Positions 1 through 13,607 are shown, counted from the first letter of the stretch. The stretch: DNA of 64,000 nucleotides from Physcomitrium patens (GCF_000002425.4 NC_037258.1:833719-897718); one strand, 5' to 3'. The notes: generated by a model not told the origin, from the sequence alone. A program made the numbers and translations.

Positions 1-292
1 TTATTTGATCATTTTTGAGGCCTTTGTAACTTCTTTCAAATAAAATATTTGGAAGACTATCAACAATCATTCTTATTTCTAATAAAATCACCAAATATTA
101 GAAGTCTCTCACAAGGTCGTGATACCAAACACATTGTATCTTGCCATCTATTCAAAGAAGAATATGTTGTTCTTAAGGATCTTCATCTTCATTACATCAT
201 CTTGAAGGTTGTAACAATTACAATGTCTTATTCGATAAGTCAGCAAATGGTAGTTTTTGAATTGAATCTACTGGTTGTTGGATCTCCATCTC
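1..292 (-). pseudogene. Remnant of chromovirus ORF3 (third ORF after pol)
   Basis: The reverse complement of this interval aligns base by base with the third ORF of the chromovirus at 43994-44416. The match includes its start, where ATG is followed by a Gln/Asn-rich beginning, and the stretch encoding IQ(H/C)VWYHD. Identity is high despite many C-to-T and G-to-A changes, and several stops are present. The 3' end lies outside the window. Finding it in a second, older copy shows that the ORF belongs to the element and is not chance flanking DNA. Confidence 0.7.
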
Positions 293-1224
293 CTTTGTAT
301 TACATATACAAAAATTATAAATAAGAATAAAAAGTAGAATACTATCTTCCTTGGATCTTATTTCTTTTATAGCAAAGATTTGTTATTCTTTATCTTGGTT
401 TTGATGGATGTTGTCAATGAAAACTATTAATATTTTTTTTGTATTTGTAAGATTCTTTGTTAGCTTTCGTGTGTATTTATTAATATCATATCTATCTCAA
501 TGAAAAAGATATTAAAATCTATTATGGCACTATTTTAAATCTAAGACTTTTTCTACCTCAATTTTTTAATTATTATGTACTTTTATAAGAAGAGGTAGCA
601 TTTATCTTCTTCTCAAGATATTTACTATCTTATATGGCTCAAGAAGAAACACATGGAATATAGGATGGATCTTCATAGATTCAAATAGATATAATTAATA
701 AGTAACATGATTGACTTGCTCACAAATAGAAAATGGTTTAAGCTTATAATAGTCCAACTTATCACAATGATGAGTAGTCTTGATATTACAACAAAGTAGC
801 CATACCTTATCACCTATGATGAAATGTGATTATTGCTTGTAATAGGCATTGCCATTGATTTTTTGTCATTTTTGAGCTTCTTTGAACTATGCCTTTATTA
901 TTGCATGTAGCTCTAACAAACAATTTGTCAAATCTTTTATCCAAAGATTATCAACTTTTAAAAAGTTAAAAATATCAAGTCTTAGATGATAACCATAATT
1001 AGCAAAGAAAGATATTTTTGAATAGAAAAATGTATCAAATTATTTTAAGAAAACTCTACTAATAGCAAAAAAATTATCCAATCATCTTGATGATAGTTGA
1101 TGATACACCTCAAATATTGCTCTAGAACTTCATTCACTTGTTTTTTTTGTCCATTACTTTGAAGATGAAAATTCAAAGAGAGTTTTATATCCACCTTTAA
1201 AATCTTCAAAAGGATATTCCAAAA

Positions 1225-1428
1225 TCATAAAAATTGAGTCCTATCTAATATAATATTTTTGGACAATCCATGATAGCAATAGATGTTGTCAAGAAAAAAT
1301 TTAGCTATTTCTTCATCTATGATATATTTTGTACATGATAAAAAATATGCCATTTCAATAAAATAATCTACTATTATAAATATAAAACCATGCAAACTTG
1401 AGATTGAAAGATTTGTGATAAAATCCAT
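1225..1428 (-). pseudogene. Integrase core fragment of the decayed chromovirus
   Basis: The minus-strand reading begins MDFITNLSIS, against MDFITDLPIS in the younger element, and continues with FLDNIY.YHGL and a DR(T)QF-like end. This is the retroviral-type integrase core around the first and second catalytic Asp. The first catalytic-region Asp is replaced by Asn (MDFITN), as expected from G-to-A decay on this strand. It is not functional. Confidence 0.75.
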
Positions 1429-2124
1429 AGAAACAAAAGATCATAATTTTTTTCAAATAGATAATGGTTGAAAAAGTCCATAAAATTAATGACAAGGAAT
1501 TTTTTATCTTGAATAAATAGCACATGATTGTACAAAGTCTTTAACTGCCTTTTATATTTGAATCTACTAAAAATCTCTTAATATTAGTTCTAAAGTCTTA
1601 TTGTATCCAAAATATCCAATAACTAGAAAGTTATGACAAGCTTGAAGAACCAGTAATCATGCTTTGTTTTTTTAAATATATAATTATTTTTTAAAATAGA
1701 ATAGATTATTCTTAAACTTGAATTTAAAAGTATTATGAGACTTAAAAGAATTATTCTTGATATCATAAACAAGAAGATTAGAGGATATATTTGATTGAAT
1801 TTACTTGATAAAGATTGAATTTGTAGTTAATGTTGATTTTATTGCTTCAAGATAAAAATGCTTTGGTTTCAAGAAGATTATTTCTCTTTGTTAATTAAAA
1901 TATGTATTTTTTTCTTTTGATATAAGATAAGAATGTCTAAAAAGGGCGTCTAATAAACTTTATTATTTTTTGGATTGATAAATAATCTTGAAATCAAATC
2001 TTGATAAAGACATACTTCAATGAGCTTAACAAGAATTCAAAATATATATTGATATGAAGTACTCAAGATTCTTATGATATATGTATATGGTGACTGGACT
2101 AGAAGCGCCTTCTAAATAATGACA

Positions 2125-2358
2125 TCATTGTTGAAATGAATCCACAATTATAAAAACTTCTTTGTTATGAATCTCATAATTAATCTTGACTACTAAAAAT
2201 TTTTCGGAATGAAAAGCTACTAGGTAGAACTTGTTATTTGTTCTCATTTGTGATAAAACAACATCCATAGCAAAATAAAATGTATTTGTTTTCATAAAGA
2301 ATACCATTAAAAAGTCAATGTGATATAAGATTGGTGCAAAAATTAATGTTATCTTCAA
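2125..2358 (-). pseudogene. RNase H fragment of the decayed chromovirus
   Basis: The minus-strand reading contains VLSQM, VAFHSEKF and INYEIHNKE. These correspond to VLSQM, VAFHSRKF and INYEIHDKE in the younger element at 42030-42150, which mark the RNase H domain of Ty3/gypsy pol. The catalytic TDAS of the younger copy reads TNTF here, so the domain is inactive. It lies directly upstream (in element orientation) of the integrase remnant. Confidence 0.75.
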
Positions 2359-3929
2359 AGCTTCAAAAGATGCTTGAGCTTCTTTATTCTAATCAAGTTT
2401 GTCTTTACATGTCAAGTATATAGGAAGGGCCACAACTTAAAAAAAGTTTTTAATAAAGATCTGGTAATAATTAGCAAGTTCCAAAAAATATTACACATCT
2501 TTGATTGTTTTAGAGATCTTCTAATCTATGATAGTAAGGACCTTCTTAAGTTCCATCATAAGACCATCACTTGAAATGAAGTATCCTAAGAAGTTAACTT
2601 GAATAATATGAAATACACACTTTTCAAACTTAGCATATAATCTTGTATTTTTTAGTTTTGTAATATACTAAAAATATGAAGTTCATACTCTTTAATATTC
2701 TTATAATAGATTAAGATGTCATCTAAATAATTAAAAAAACAAATAAAATAAAATAAAATAAAAATCATCAAGGAATTCACAAAAAAATATCATTTATTAG
2801 ATGTTGAAAAATATTTGGTACATTTGTGAGTCCAAAAGGCATGATATTATTTTTGAAATATCCATACTTGGTTTGAAATATAATTTTTTATTTGTCTCCT
2901 TTTTTAATGCATATCAAATTGTATGCTCTTTGTAGATCTATTTTTATATAGATCTTTTTTGATTCAATTGATCAAGAAATTCTAAAATCAAAGGTAGAAG
3001 ATACTTATTTTTTATGGTGATCTTGTTGAGTTCTTGATAGTACACACACATCTACAAAGATCTGTCTTTTTTCTTCAGAAATAAGATAGGAACCTTAGTT
3101 GGAGATTTAGAATGATATGTAAAGTTCTTAATCAAATTTTCATCAATGTATTTTTTAAGTGTAATCAATTCATTCTATGAAAGATTATAGATTGGTCCAA
3201 ATGGTGGTTCAGCTTTTTTTTTAATATTAATAGAACAATGATAAGGACAATGTTTTGAAAGAATATTTACATATTTTTTTCAAAGACGTCTTGATAATCT
3301 TGATATTGGCTTAGAATGCCATTTAAAATCTTTTTTTCATTAATAATAGGTATGGTGTATATAACAAAAAAATTTCCTTCTTTTGTAACATGAGTGAAAG
3401 TTCTTGCATCTACTAATAATCATTAAGATATATCCATCTTATGGATTTTTACTTGTATAGCAAAATCTTTGATTAAACTATGGAAAAAATTAAGATTACA
3501 AGAAATTTAATATATTTGAAGGTTGTACCTTTTCAACCACAATAATTCTAAAATAATTGAATTAAAAGAAGAACTAATTATATAAAATATTATTAAATTA
3601 TTATAACTACTAATTGCTACTTCTATAGGAATAGTTTCATATATAATATCCTTAGAAGATAATGAATAACTATCTATTATCTCTACATGTACATGTTTGA
3701 TTTTCTTAACTAAGAATATATCTTATTTTTTGACAAAGTTTTTATCTATAAAAGAGATTGAGGCTCTTGAATCTAATAAGGCTAAGAATTTGTGATTTTT
3801 TGGTCCTAAACAAACTTCTATTATAAAATAAGATGAAGGATTTGAGGAAAGAATAGTATCTTTATTAAAAATTATATAAGATTCTTATTTCGTAGTATCA
3901 TGTAGCAACATGAATATATGGTGAAAGAT

Positions 3930-4990
3930 GAAAACATGGATGTTGTTATAGAAGAGTCTAATAAAAAGATGTAGTAGAAAACTAAAGACAAATGATAAGA
4001 AGGTAATAAAAGGTTTAGTTTTAATGCTATCTTTTAGAGAATAGGCTTCTATTTTATATTTATAAAATTGAAGATTCCTTGAGTTTCGTGGTGTAAGTAT
4101 AGATGAATCTTGGGCAATATATAGATGTTCTAGTTGTTAATCTGTTTGCAAATTTTGAGGTCAATGAAACAATTAGATCAAAATATGTGAAGATTTTTGT
4201 GGATTGAGGTCTCAAAAATTGGAATTTGAAGGTTAGTGAATATTTTTAATATCTTTAATAATTTGTTAATTGGATTGAAGTGAATTTTTTTGTATAAAAA
4301 TAAGACTTGATTTCCAAAAATTTAAGTATATTTTAGAAGCAATTCAATGATTCAAGAAGGAGATATTGGCATAGGAAGTTCAACATTCAGTTTAGAGTAA
4401 GTGGCCAGCCAATACTTAAGTAGAATTTAGATTTTATCTTCTATATAATAAATAAGTTCAATCTTCTTCAAATTGTGTGTGCTTATTGCCAACTTAATTT
4501 TTGAGAGATGTGTAAAATCTTAAGTAAGATCAATGATATAATCAATAGATATTGAATTTCTAAACTATCCTAGGATTAAATTAATTTGATTAAGATTTGA
4601 TTTAGGATTTAAGAATTGATTAGGATTTAAGATTTTTTAGGATTTAATTAAATTTTGATTTAGGATTTAAGTAAGAACTATTATAATTTTAATTAAGATT
4701 AAATTAATATTTGATTGGAATTTATTTAAGATATATTTAAGTTTTTATTTTAATACTTCTTTTGAATTTCTTTAGGATTTTTTCATGCTTCTTTCATAAT
4801 TTTTTTGAAATTTTTTTATATTTGATTAAAACTTAATTAACATTATTAAGATTTAATTGGAATTATTTAAGATTCTATTAGAATTAAATCTTATTATTAT
4901 AACATTTCTTTTATCTTTCACAGCCAAGTATTCAATGCATTCTCAAGTAAGGCTTCACAAAATTTGACAACGACCTCTATTATAGCTAGA
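3930..4990. other. About 1 kb AT-rich insertion between CCHC knuckle and protease
   Basis: In the younger chromovirus the zinc knuckle and the start of the protease are about 100 bases apart. Here the matching landmarks lie near 5040 and 3890, so about 1 kb is extra. The extra DNA is very AT-rich and has no readable protein. It contains short degenerate repeats, including two copies of GATTTAGGATTTAAG near 4598 and 4658. No terminal repeats or target duplication could be recognised by eye. Confidence 0.5.
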
Positions 4991-6169
4991 GAGACTTATT
5001 TTCTAATACATTGTCCTCTTTAGAAAGTATGCTTCTCATTTTGTAATTGCATTGCTTTTTTGAATAATATTGAGCAATGTATTTGGATTCTTCATATACA
5101 TAATCCTTCTTGATGACAATGAGTCTTTTCTTGCTTAGTAAGATGTTTAAAATGTACTATATTAATTTGCATTCATTGTAGCCTTGATGAATAAGTTTTT
5201 AAAAACTTAGAAGCAACTATTATTATTTGATTTGTTCTTCTTTGATCAAATCTTTGTTCTTAATGCCTTTCAAATAATCAATTGTCTTATATAATGGATT
5301 AAATAATAAATTATTCAAAAGATTCTACTTTTAGCATAATAAATCATAAATCTTTGATGCTGTCTTTTAATCCATATTAAAATTGATTGATAAGGGCTTT
5401 GTCATTTCAATCTATGTTGCAAGCAAGATTTTGGAATTCAATAGCATATATGATAGCTAATCATGATCACTTTCTCCAAATAAAGCCGTAAATACTTCTA
5501 AGAATGAATTTAAATCATACAGGAGTCATGAATTTTTTTCCATCAAAAGTGCAAACAAAAAGAAAACACTTTTAAATAGAAATACACCTATAAATCAAAC
5601 TTAAGTAAATCCATCAAGATATTAGAAGAAATGTAATCTTAAATAGAGCTTGAATTGTTGTAGAAATCCTCAAATTTTTAATCTTGTTCCATCAAACTTC
5701 TTTGACATACTAATCCTTATTTCTATTATACTTGTAGAAGCAAAACTTCCTAGATTTGGTTGTGAGGTCAATCTAATTCATTTCTTCAACTGCATAACTT
5801 CTTGATGCAAACTCTAAACTTCTTCTATAAGCATAAGATTAGTATTTCTTTCATTGGCATTGGTGATACATGAAATTTCCATCCTAAGAGTATTGACAAG
5901 TTTGTAAAGATTTGTAATAGTTGTAAATTTGTTCTTACTTCTACCAAGTATAATATCTATAATTTTTTCTTTGATTTCAAATAATTTGACAAATCCAAAA
6001 GTCAAATTAGAGGAGGATAATCTACAACCTCTAATATCAAATTAAAATTTCCATGAGGAGGAATAATTTACTCTCTTTAAACAAAAAATTAGTGTTAGAA
6101 AAGTAAACAATTTATTTAAAGATGGATAATATGTAACTTACAAAATACAATAATAAAAATAATAAGTTG

Positions 6170-6700
6170 GGATTCTTATTAAATTATGAAAGACATGAAC
6201 CTCAATAAATTAAAATATCAATACATTCTTAAGTCACTCAAAAAGACAAAAAAATCACTCAAAGATAATATAGTATTAAACTAGAATGGCTATTACTAAA
6301 GACAAGAAGACCAAAAAGTCTTGAAAGAAGACTAAGGACTAAAAAAGCATTGACAAGAGTAAAAAAAGCTTTATTTTTACTTCCATATATACTCTTAACT
6401 AGCAGCTATGTAGTCATGTCCTATATGACCTCTAAAACGTGTTGACTTTGTAAGACACATGTCTCAACTTGCAAAGTAAGTTTTTTATATATACGCCACA
6501 TAGTTAGCTTATTCTGTAAGCCATGAATATGTGGTTAACTTGTTGATCAAGTTTCTAACCTACCAATCAACTATAAAAACATACAAAGTCAACGCTATGT
6601 CTAAAAAGCTTTTTTAGAAAATATTATGAAATAAATCTATTTTTATTTACTTCTATTTAATCATATAAGAAAATATTAGAATAAATATGTATGTCCATGA
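6170..6700 (-). repeat. Decayed LTR of the minus-strand chromovirus
   Basis: The reverse complement matches the 562-bp LTR at 38627-39188. Landmarks are AGAATGGCTATT near 6290, the TTGACAAGAG segment near 6347 (left side of the LTR hairpin), and the GGTCAACAAGTT-like and AAGCTAACTATGTGG segments near 6490-6560. The outer end is rearranged, so the boundary is approximate. Confidence 0.65.
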
Positions 6701-8750
6701 AATAAAATTTGGATAGTTGCCTATGATAGTACTTTCCAAAAAAATTATATGGTCAAATCTTATAGGCTTTATAATAACAATCTATAATAATTTGATTTAG
6801 CTTATGATAGGCTTTACCAAATCCAATATTTCTACAAACTTTGGTGGTTATGGAACTTTATAAAAAATAGAATTAAATCCAACTATATAGATCTATTTAT
6901 TATTCTTATAGATTTTTTAAATTTTTTTTTAATATTAAGTCTTAATATTAATTTAGCTTAATCAACCTCAATAATACCATGTTCCAATTTTAATCTAATT
7001 CAAATAATCCTAGCCACACCAAGTCCTAAATTTTGTCAAACTTCATCAATTTTGATAACACCACACTCTAATCTTTGCCTAACCAAATCAATCTTATAAA
7101 ATATGATTGTCAATCTTTTTAATTTGATTTATATATTAATCTTAAGAAATTAATTAACATCCTTCATTACTAATCCAAACATTCATAAATCAAAATAACA
7201 AAAATAGCCTCTACCAAATATTATTCTAATTTATAAATTTAAATAAAATATAAAAAAATATTTCGATTGAATGGTAGTTATTTTTTATTTATAAGCCGTA
7301 TTTTTATGAAACCATCTTTGATCTCAAAAAATATTTTGAGATTTTTGGTTTATGAATAAAACAATGTCTTTATTATAATTTCATCGTTACTTACAATGAT
7401 GCTAAATATTTTTATGCTTTAGCAAGGAACTTGAATAATTTAGACTCAATAGCAGCAAAACTAAGAATAAATAATTGCTAGCAATGATTATTAATAATAA
7501 ATTATATACCTAATGGCTTAACTAACAACAATGAAAAAATATATTAAGACCTTAGAAATCAAAGTGTAAAATCAATGCAAGTAATGAGTTTAAAATTAAG
7601 TTGTTTTTAATGAGGTTTATATTTAATATAAGTCTATATTCATGCCTATGTATCATTGCTTAAGATTTGCATATGCAACCTCAAAAATACTTATTATAAG
7701 TTGGATTTGGTAACTAATAAACTCAAAGAAACTATTAAACATTTCATACTAGAGACATTGCAAATCAAAATCAAAAACAATAGATTTTGGTAAAATTTCT
7801 AGACTTAATATTCACTTATTAAAAGATATAATATTTTTTATTAAAAATAAACGTATTGGATTTAATTCTAAAATATAAATTATTCCAATTATTAAAAGAA
7901 AGGTTAGATATTTAATTTAGCTTAGAATATTATTTCATTTTAAATTAAAAATTGACATCCTCTCAAGACAAAGTCCAATCTATATCAAACATCTTATGCT
8001 TCATATGTTGTCTTTAATAAGAAAGGCCTCACAATTAAGACTTCAATAAATGAAATTGTAGAATTCTTTAATTATTTAGAAAGAACCACAATTACATCTC
8101 TTAGAAGACTTACTTTAATGGATGCAAATATGGACATGGTCTAAGCCTAGTCAAGTTTACAATTTTTAATATAGAATGTTGAAGTCTACCATTTGTCTTC
8201 TAAATCAACAACATATAATTGTCTAAGGATAAAAATCAAAAAAGTCAATTGATTTGAATAACTAAGATTTTTTTTTCTTTTGGATTTTTTAATCTAATTT
8301 AAGTTTTTACATCTATTTAAATTAACTTTTATTTAATCTAATTAAAATTAGTAGTTATTATGGAATTTTTTTAAATATTAATTTTAATTATAATTTATTA
8401 ACTTTAATATAAGAAATAATATTTAAAATTTTATATTAAAAAACTTATATTTGAAAAGAAGAATCATCACATAGTATTGATTTGAAGTAACAACAAACCA
8501 TTTTAAATATAAATCTAATTTTAAAAAAAATCTAATCTACTAGATTTTAAAAATATTTAAATTTAAAGTATCACAACTTATATTCAAAGTATTATAACTC
8601 ATATTTTTAGATTTTCTTTATAATAGGTTTTATCTTATTGTTGTAATATATACTACCACATAAAATAATTCTACTTATCAAATTATAATCTGATCAATAT
8701 TAACTCCAACATTAACACTTATCATATTTTTCATATTGGTGTTATTTTTT
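6700..8750. other. AT-rich relic DNA, no gene seen
   Basis: The stretch is very AT-rich, has stops in all frames, and shows no recognisable protein, RNA or repeat boundary. It is probably old transposon debris decayed past recognition. Confidence 0.5.
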
Positions 8751-8754
8751 TAGG

Positions 8755-8982
8755 AAAATGATAAAGCAATCTAAATTTTTACTAAATTGTTCCACATGTT
8801 TAAACCATCATTGTACCCTTTCAACCTCATCTCTATTCCCAACCATTCTTCTGTTTTCAATTGTTGTCTCCATTTCCAACATTTTCAAATCTCCATCCTT
8901 ATCTTTAACAACGGTTGGAAATAGGGAATGGCTTAAAATAGGAATAGAGCCTACAAAGGTGTAATGATGGTTTAAACATGTA
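8755..8982. mobile_element. Fold-back MITE of about 225 bp
   Basis: The left end (ATAAAGCAATCT...CATGTTTAAACCATCATT) and the right end read in reverse complement (ATAAAGCAATCT...CATGTTTAAACCATCATT) match over about 65 bp with few changes. The inner part also pairs: CTCTATTCC on the left against GGAATAGAG on the right. The whole element can therefore fold into one long hairpin. A direct TTATTTTTTT lies on both sides and may be a 9-10 bp target duplication, although the AT-rich setting weakens that. It has no coding capacity. Confidence 0.7.
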
Positions 8983-8989
8983 GGTTGTT

Positions 8990-9807
8990 TTTATAAAAAT
9001 TGAGATTGCTTTATAATTATTTTTTTTAAAATAATATTTAAAATTTCTTTTGAATCTTAAATTTTAAAAATATTATAATATTTTTGTAAAAACAATTATA
9101 TCATATTTTCATTAGGCATAGTCTTAATGATTTATTTTTATAAAATGACTTATTTTAAGGTTTTTAATACCAAAAAAATATGATCAAACTAGAAATTTTG
9201 AATAACTATTAGATAGAATTTTAAACTAAAAAGTAACTCTTCTATAATTAGTAAAATTACTTTATTACAAAAAATAAATTTAATATGATTTAATAAAATT
9301 ATTACTTAATAATGACATTAACAAAGACAATAAATTTAATATGATTTAATAAAATTATTACTTAATAATGACATTAACAAAGACAATAAATTTTAGTAAA
9401 GTAAATATTCTATAAATTAAAATACTGAAAATTTCGATATAAATTTCAATATTTAATAATGATATAAAAGATATGTATAATTTTATTACATGAATTTGTA
9501 TATCTAATTAAATAATTCAAACTTTCTTTAATTGTTGTTTATTACATTGTTGTTGTGAAATTTGAAACTAACAAAGAAAAATTTATTATTTTAAAAGGAT
9601 AAGTTTAAAAAATAAAAATACATCAAATAAAAAAGCAAATTATTATCATGACCAAATTTTTACTTTATTTTCTATTGTATTAATTCTTCATAACAATACA
9701 TCAATATTGCTAGCAGATTCTAAGTGGAAATAAATCAAAGATTAATAGGTATATATTTTTTAAATTTTAAGAATAAAATAAGACTATTCATTAACCATTT
9801 TAGAAGT

Positions 9808-9845
<38 letters not shown>

Positions 9846-11030
9846 GTATTAAATAAATAAATAAACTTTCTTTTAAATTGTGTTATAATTTTAATTATTA
9901 AAATTATATTTATTTGTTATAATATTTTTATATATATATTTATATATATTAAAATGATCCACTTATTTAATAAATTGATTTATCCTATTGTAGAAAATTA
10001 AGAAGCTTGAGATGAAAGTTAGAAACTGAAGGAGGAGAAGATGGAGTTAAGTTGAAGAAGGTTGGGAGTGGAGGGAGCATGGGCTAAGAACAAGGGAGAT
10101 TGAGATGAGAGCCATGATTTTAATCATGGTTTGTAGAAATGATCAATTTTTTTTAATGATAGTTATGATACGGTGGATTGATTTAGTAAATAGGTTAACC
10201 ATTTTAACATTTCTTTCTCTATATATACATGTATATATATTCAAATCAATTTAATGAGATAAATGTGATAAGATTATCTTTAGAAAAATTAAAAATTATT
10301 AATTATATAACCTAAACTAAAATTAACTATTTTACATATTTTTTACCAATTTCTAAAATAAAAAATAATCAATAATTTTTCTAAAGAAGATTTTTATTCT
10401 TCCAAAAAAATAAAATTATTTATATATCAATATATGAATTTCAATCTATTTATTTAAAATATAATAAAAAATATTCATAAACCAATATTTTTATTTTTTT
10501 CAATATAACTAACTATATATTAGATTATATTTATTATAAATTAGATCTTAAGTATTTTCTGAAAACATGTAGAATTTTTTATAAAGCCAATTATTATTTT
10601 CAATAATTCTAATTAAAATAGTCCTTTTCATTGAGAGCTAAAATAAATTATAAGAGGTATTTAAGTTAAATTACATTTACGCTTTTTATATTTTAAGAAT
10701 TGAATTAGAGAAAAATATTTTTTTTATCTTTAATTGGAATAATTTTTTAACTTTATTTTTGAGTGATAATATCTAAGACATAATATGCATAATTGTAATT
10801 TATTTCTTTATTTCAATATGCATGTATGTATGTATATATATATATATATATATATATTGAAAGTTGGAAAGCCGAATTACTTAGATATATTAATTTCTTG
10901 AACTTGAGATATTAAATTACGTGATTGGAAATTAAATTAAATTAAATGTGTTCATGCTTGATTAATAACTTTAATTATTAAATTTCAATACAAAAGATAT
11001 TATTGTTGTAGGTTCCAACGATTATATTTT
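8990..11030. other. AT-rich DNA with microsatellites, no gene seen
   Basis: It contains (TA)n tracts at 9811-9841 and 10831-10857 and a 56-bp tandem duplication (listed separately). No open frame of note and no recognisable element were found. Confidence 0.5.
9275..9391. repeat. Tandem duplication, 2 x 56 bp
   Basis: The unit beginning TAAATTTAATATGATTTAAT at 9275 recurs without visible change at 9331, and the first few bases start a third copy at 9387. The perfect identity contrasts with the decayed surroundings and implies a recent duplication. Confidence 0.85.
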
Positions 11031-11032
11031 CT

Positions 11033-13300
11033 TTAAACTTGTAGAATGTTGATAAAGCATGTTAAAATACCCAAGTGCATGATATTAACACAAAAACACA
11101 AACTCTCTTGGGATAAAAAATGATGCAAAGTGTAAGATTCTTCTGCTGTGGTCTGATGGAAGGTATGGAAAGGATGTGTGGTCATCAGCTGAATGAATGA
11201 ATGAATGAATGAATGAACGAGGGAGGGGGTGTAGCAGTAAGTAAGCCAGTCAGTAAGCCAGTAAGTGAGGAGGAGGAGGGAGAGATAATAAATGGGGTGG
11301 AGGGGTGGGGAAGCAGGGCCCCCTATCACATCCAGAGTGAATGAAAGCTACTATGGTGAATGGGGGGGGGGAGAAGGGTACCACCACCACCACCACAGCA
11401 CCATACAACATTACTTACACAACCTAACCTAACATTAACTTACACCTCATTCACCCCCCAAAGGTCAAGCATGTGACAGGACATCAACCAACCCCACCCC
11501 CTTTTGCTTTGCTTTCCTGTCCTTTCCTGCCTTTTCTTTCTCCTTCCCACATTTACCCCAATTCCCTTCATTCTGCTTGCTACAGAGAGAGAGAGAGAGA
11601 GAGAGAGGCACAAGTGGTGGTGATGGTGGTGGTGTCTCCTCCTCAAACACACAACCCTCTTTCACTTGCTTACATGCTTACTCTTCTTACATAGTGAGTG
11701 AGTGCTACTGCTGGGCTGTCACTTGTAAGCCAGTCAGTAGTAGTAGTAGTAGTAGTAGTACAGCTGCTGATGCTACTACTATGACTACAGCCACCACCAC
11801 TCCTACTTCTATACTCCTACTTCTACTATTTTAGGAGGCCTCTCATGATTGATGTCCTGCTCTGCTCTGCTCTTTGGATGGATGGATCAGTAAGGTACCC
11901 CCTCTTCTTTTCTTCTTTGTTTTGGGGGATAGATAGATAGACAGATACAACACTCTCTGGTTTTCATTCAATTACAGTGGGGGCGCCCTTGTTGGTGGGG
12001 AAATTTTGTTTAAGATAAAAGAAGGAGTGTTCATACCTTTACCAACCCCCTTTGCTGCACCCACCCAGTGCAAAGTGTGTTAGAAGAGATGGAACTCCTC
12101 TCCATCTCGCAGAGGGGAGAATAATCATAAATAAATAAATAATGACAATAATAAAAGGATTGTTGCTGTTGTTGTTGTTGTTGTTATCATCCCTGTTGTA
12201 CATTCAAACCACATGAGAAGCATTGGCCTCTAGCCTACTACCTCCACTGCTCTCCAACTTCCTTCATTTTATATAGGTCCTATTCCATCAATCAAAGGTA
12301 TCTTTAATTCCTATCCTATCCACTTCCAACACACTTAACCCTGTCCACATCCTGTACAATTTTTCTTTGTTTGTTTTTTTAAATGTTTTTCAAATGTGTA
12401 TTTTTATTTTTTGATTTGTTGGTGATTGTTATCTATTACCACACTTGAATTTAATGATTGACATGTTATGAAGTAGTATGGTATAGACTTCATTATGACA
12501 TGGCAGATTGTGAGTATCACCATCCAAAAGTCAAGCTGTGAGTATCATTATCAAAAACAGATGGCACATGTAATTCATTCAACCAAGGTATCTTTTTAAT
12601 CTCAAGAAGCACCCAAACACAACTGGCACATCAAAAACTAAATTATCTACATTTAAATTATGCCCTTATCAAATTTCACAGCAATTAAAAATAGTAACAT
12701 TATTGTGAAAATTCACATTTTAGGAACCGGAATAAATGTCATTCAATAAATGCACACATTAATATTTAAATGTTTGGATTTACCAAAATAAGGAAGCAGG
12801 TAGCTGCTATTGGGTTTGGCTGTGTAGTAGTAGTAAGGAGTGATGTTGAAGTGCACTGACTGCATGCAACAAAGAGAGTACACAAGAATAGAAATGGAGC
12901 ACACAAGGAAGGAAAGGAGAGATCAATGGGTAAAAGGACTTTCACCTCCTTCCTTTCATTTCTAATTGTAGTTTTTCTTTGCTGATTGAGTGTGTTGTTG
13001 TTGTTGCTGCAGCTGGGCATCTCAGGACACCTCATGGGGCCAGCCTCGACCAGCCGTGCAAGAGAGAGCCCACCTGTGCTCCCATTGCTATCGCAACCTG
13101 GATGTGCAGCTCCACCTCCCAAACTACATCTCAAGTCCCCCCCCCCCCCCCCCAAACACCTCTTTATCTTATATTATGTTACATCTATCCACCAACATAT
13201 CTTGTGATATGACCAATATGTAATTTTTACAAAAAATAAAATAGAAGAAGAAGAAGAAGAAGAAGAAGGAGAATGTACAACTGTAAATTTTTATTTGTAA
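11033..13300. other. GC-balanced, microsatellite-rich island without an assignable protein
   Basis: The base composition changes sharply from the AT-rich flanks. Simple repeats are dense: (ATGA)n near 11191-11217, (GA)n 11584-11608, (AGT)n 11738-11762, (TTG)n 12168-12186, poly-C 13138-13153 and (GAA)n 13243-13268. The segment 13015-13137 is open in all three plus frames and follows a good 3' splice signal (TTGTTGCTGCAG). No frame resembles a known protein. It could be the UTR or promoter of a gene or a long non-coding RNA locus. Confidence 0.4.
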
Positions 13301-13571
13301 AGATTGGATAGATATATGTAATTGCCAATACCATTGGACTCAAAAGTGCAATACTTGTTTATTTTCTAACATTTGTGACATAAGTACATGAAAGTTTCAC
13401 ATCATGGCATTGAAAAGTGTTTGGAACCCATCCATAAGTCTCTAAGCCTTCACAATTTCTCAAAGGTAACAACAATAGCCACTAGTTATTATTCTTATTA
13501 CTTAAATCATAAACAGTATTTAAATTTAAACTTTTAATAATTAAATATAATAACACACAAATTTATTTTAT

Positions 13572-13607
<36 letters not shown>

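Larger units (their letters stand above)
1..6700 (-). mobile_element. Decayed Ty3/gypsy chromovirus, minus strand, truncated by window edge
   Basis: Read on the minus strand, this stretch follows the order of the better preserved element at 38627-45019. From right to left it holds an LTR (about 6170-6700), gag (about 5100-5560), a CCHC knuckle (about 5030-5090), protease (about 3700-3890), reverse transcriptase with a readable YLDD near 2700-2725, RNase H (2125-2358), integrase (1225-1428), chromodomain (about 385-560) and the start of a third ORF (1-292). It is riddled with stops and C/T or G/A changes, so it is an old copy. Its gag differs clearly from the other copy while pol is close. About 1 kb of unrelated AT-rich DNA separates the CCHC knuckle from the protease. 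The other LTR lies outside the window. The outer LTR end is not sharply defined. Confidence 0.85.

Noticed and set aside
4560-4700. GATTTAGG repeats as interstitial telomere-like DNA
   Set aside because: The unit is GATTTAGGATTTAAG-like and degenerate, not TTTAGGG arrays.
8758-8964. 68-codon plus-strand frame
   Set aside because: It lies wholly inside the fold-back MITE and is explained by that hairpin element.
11440-11834. Several overlapping frames rich in His, Ser, Arg/Glu
   Set aside because: These are translations of microsatellites on both strands with no conserved content.
12766-13212. Proline-rich protein in the poly-C region
   Set aside because: All frames are open through a short GC-rich stretch and the Pro/Gly run is only the poly-C tract.
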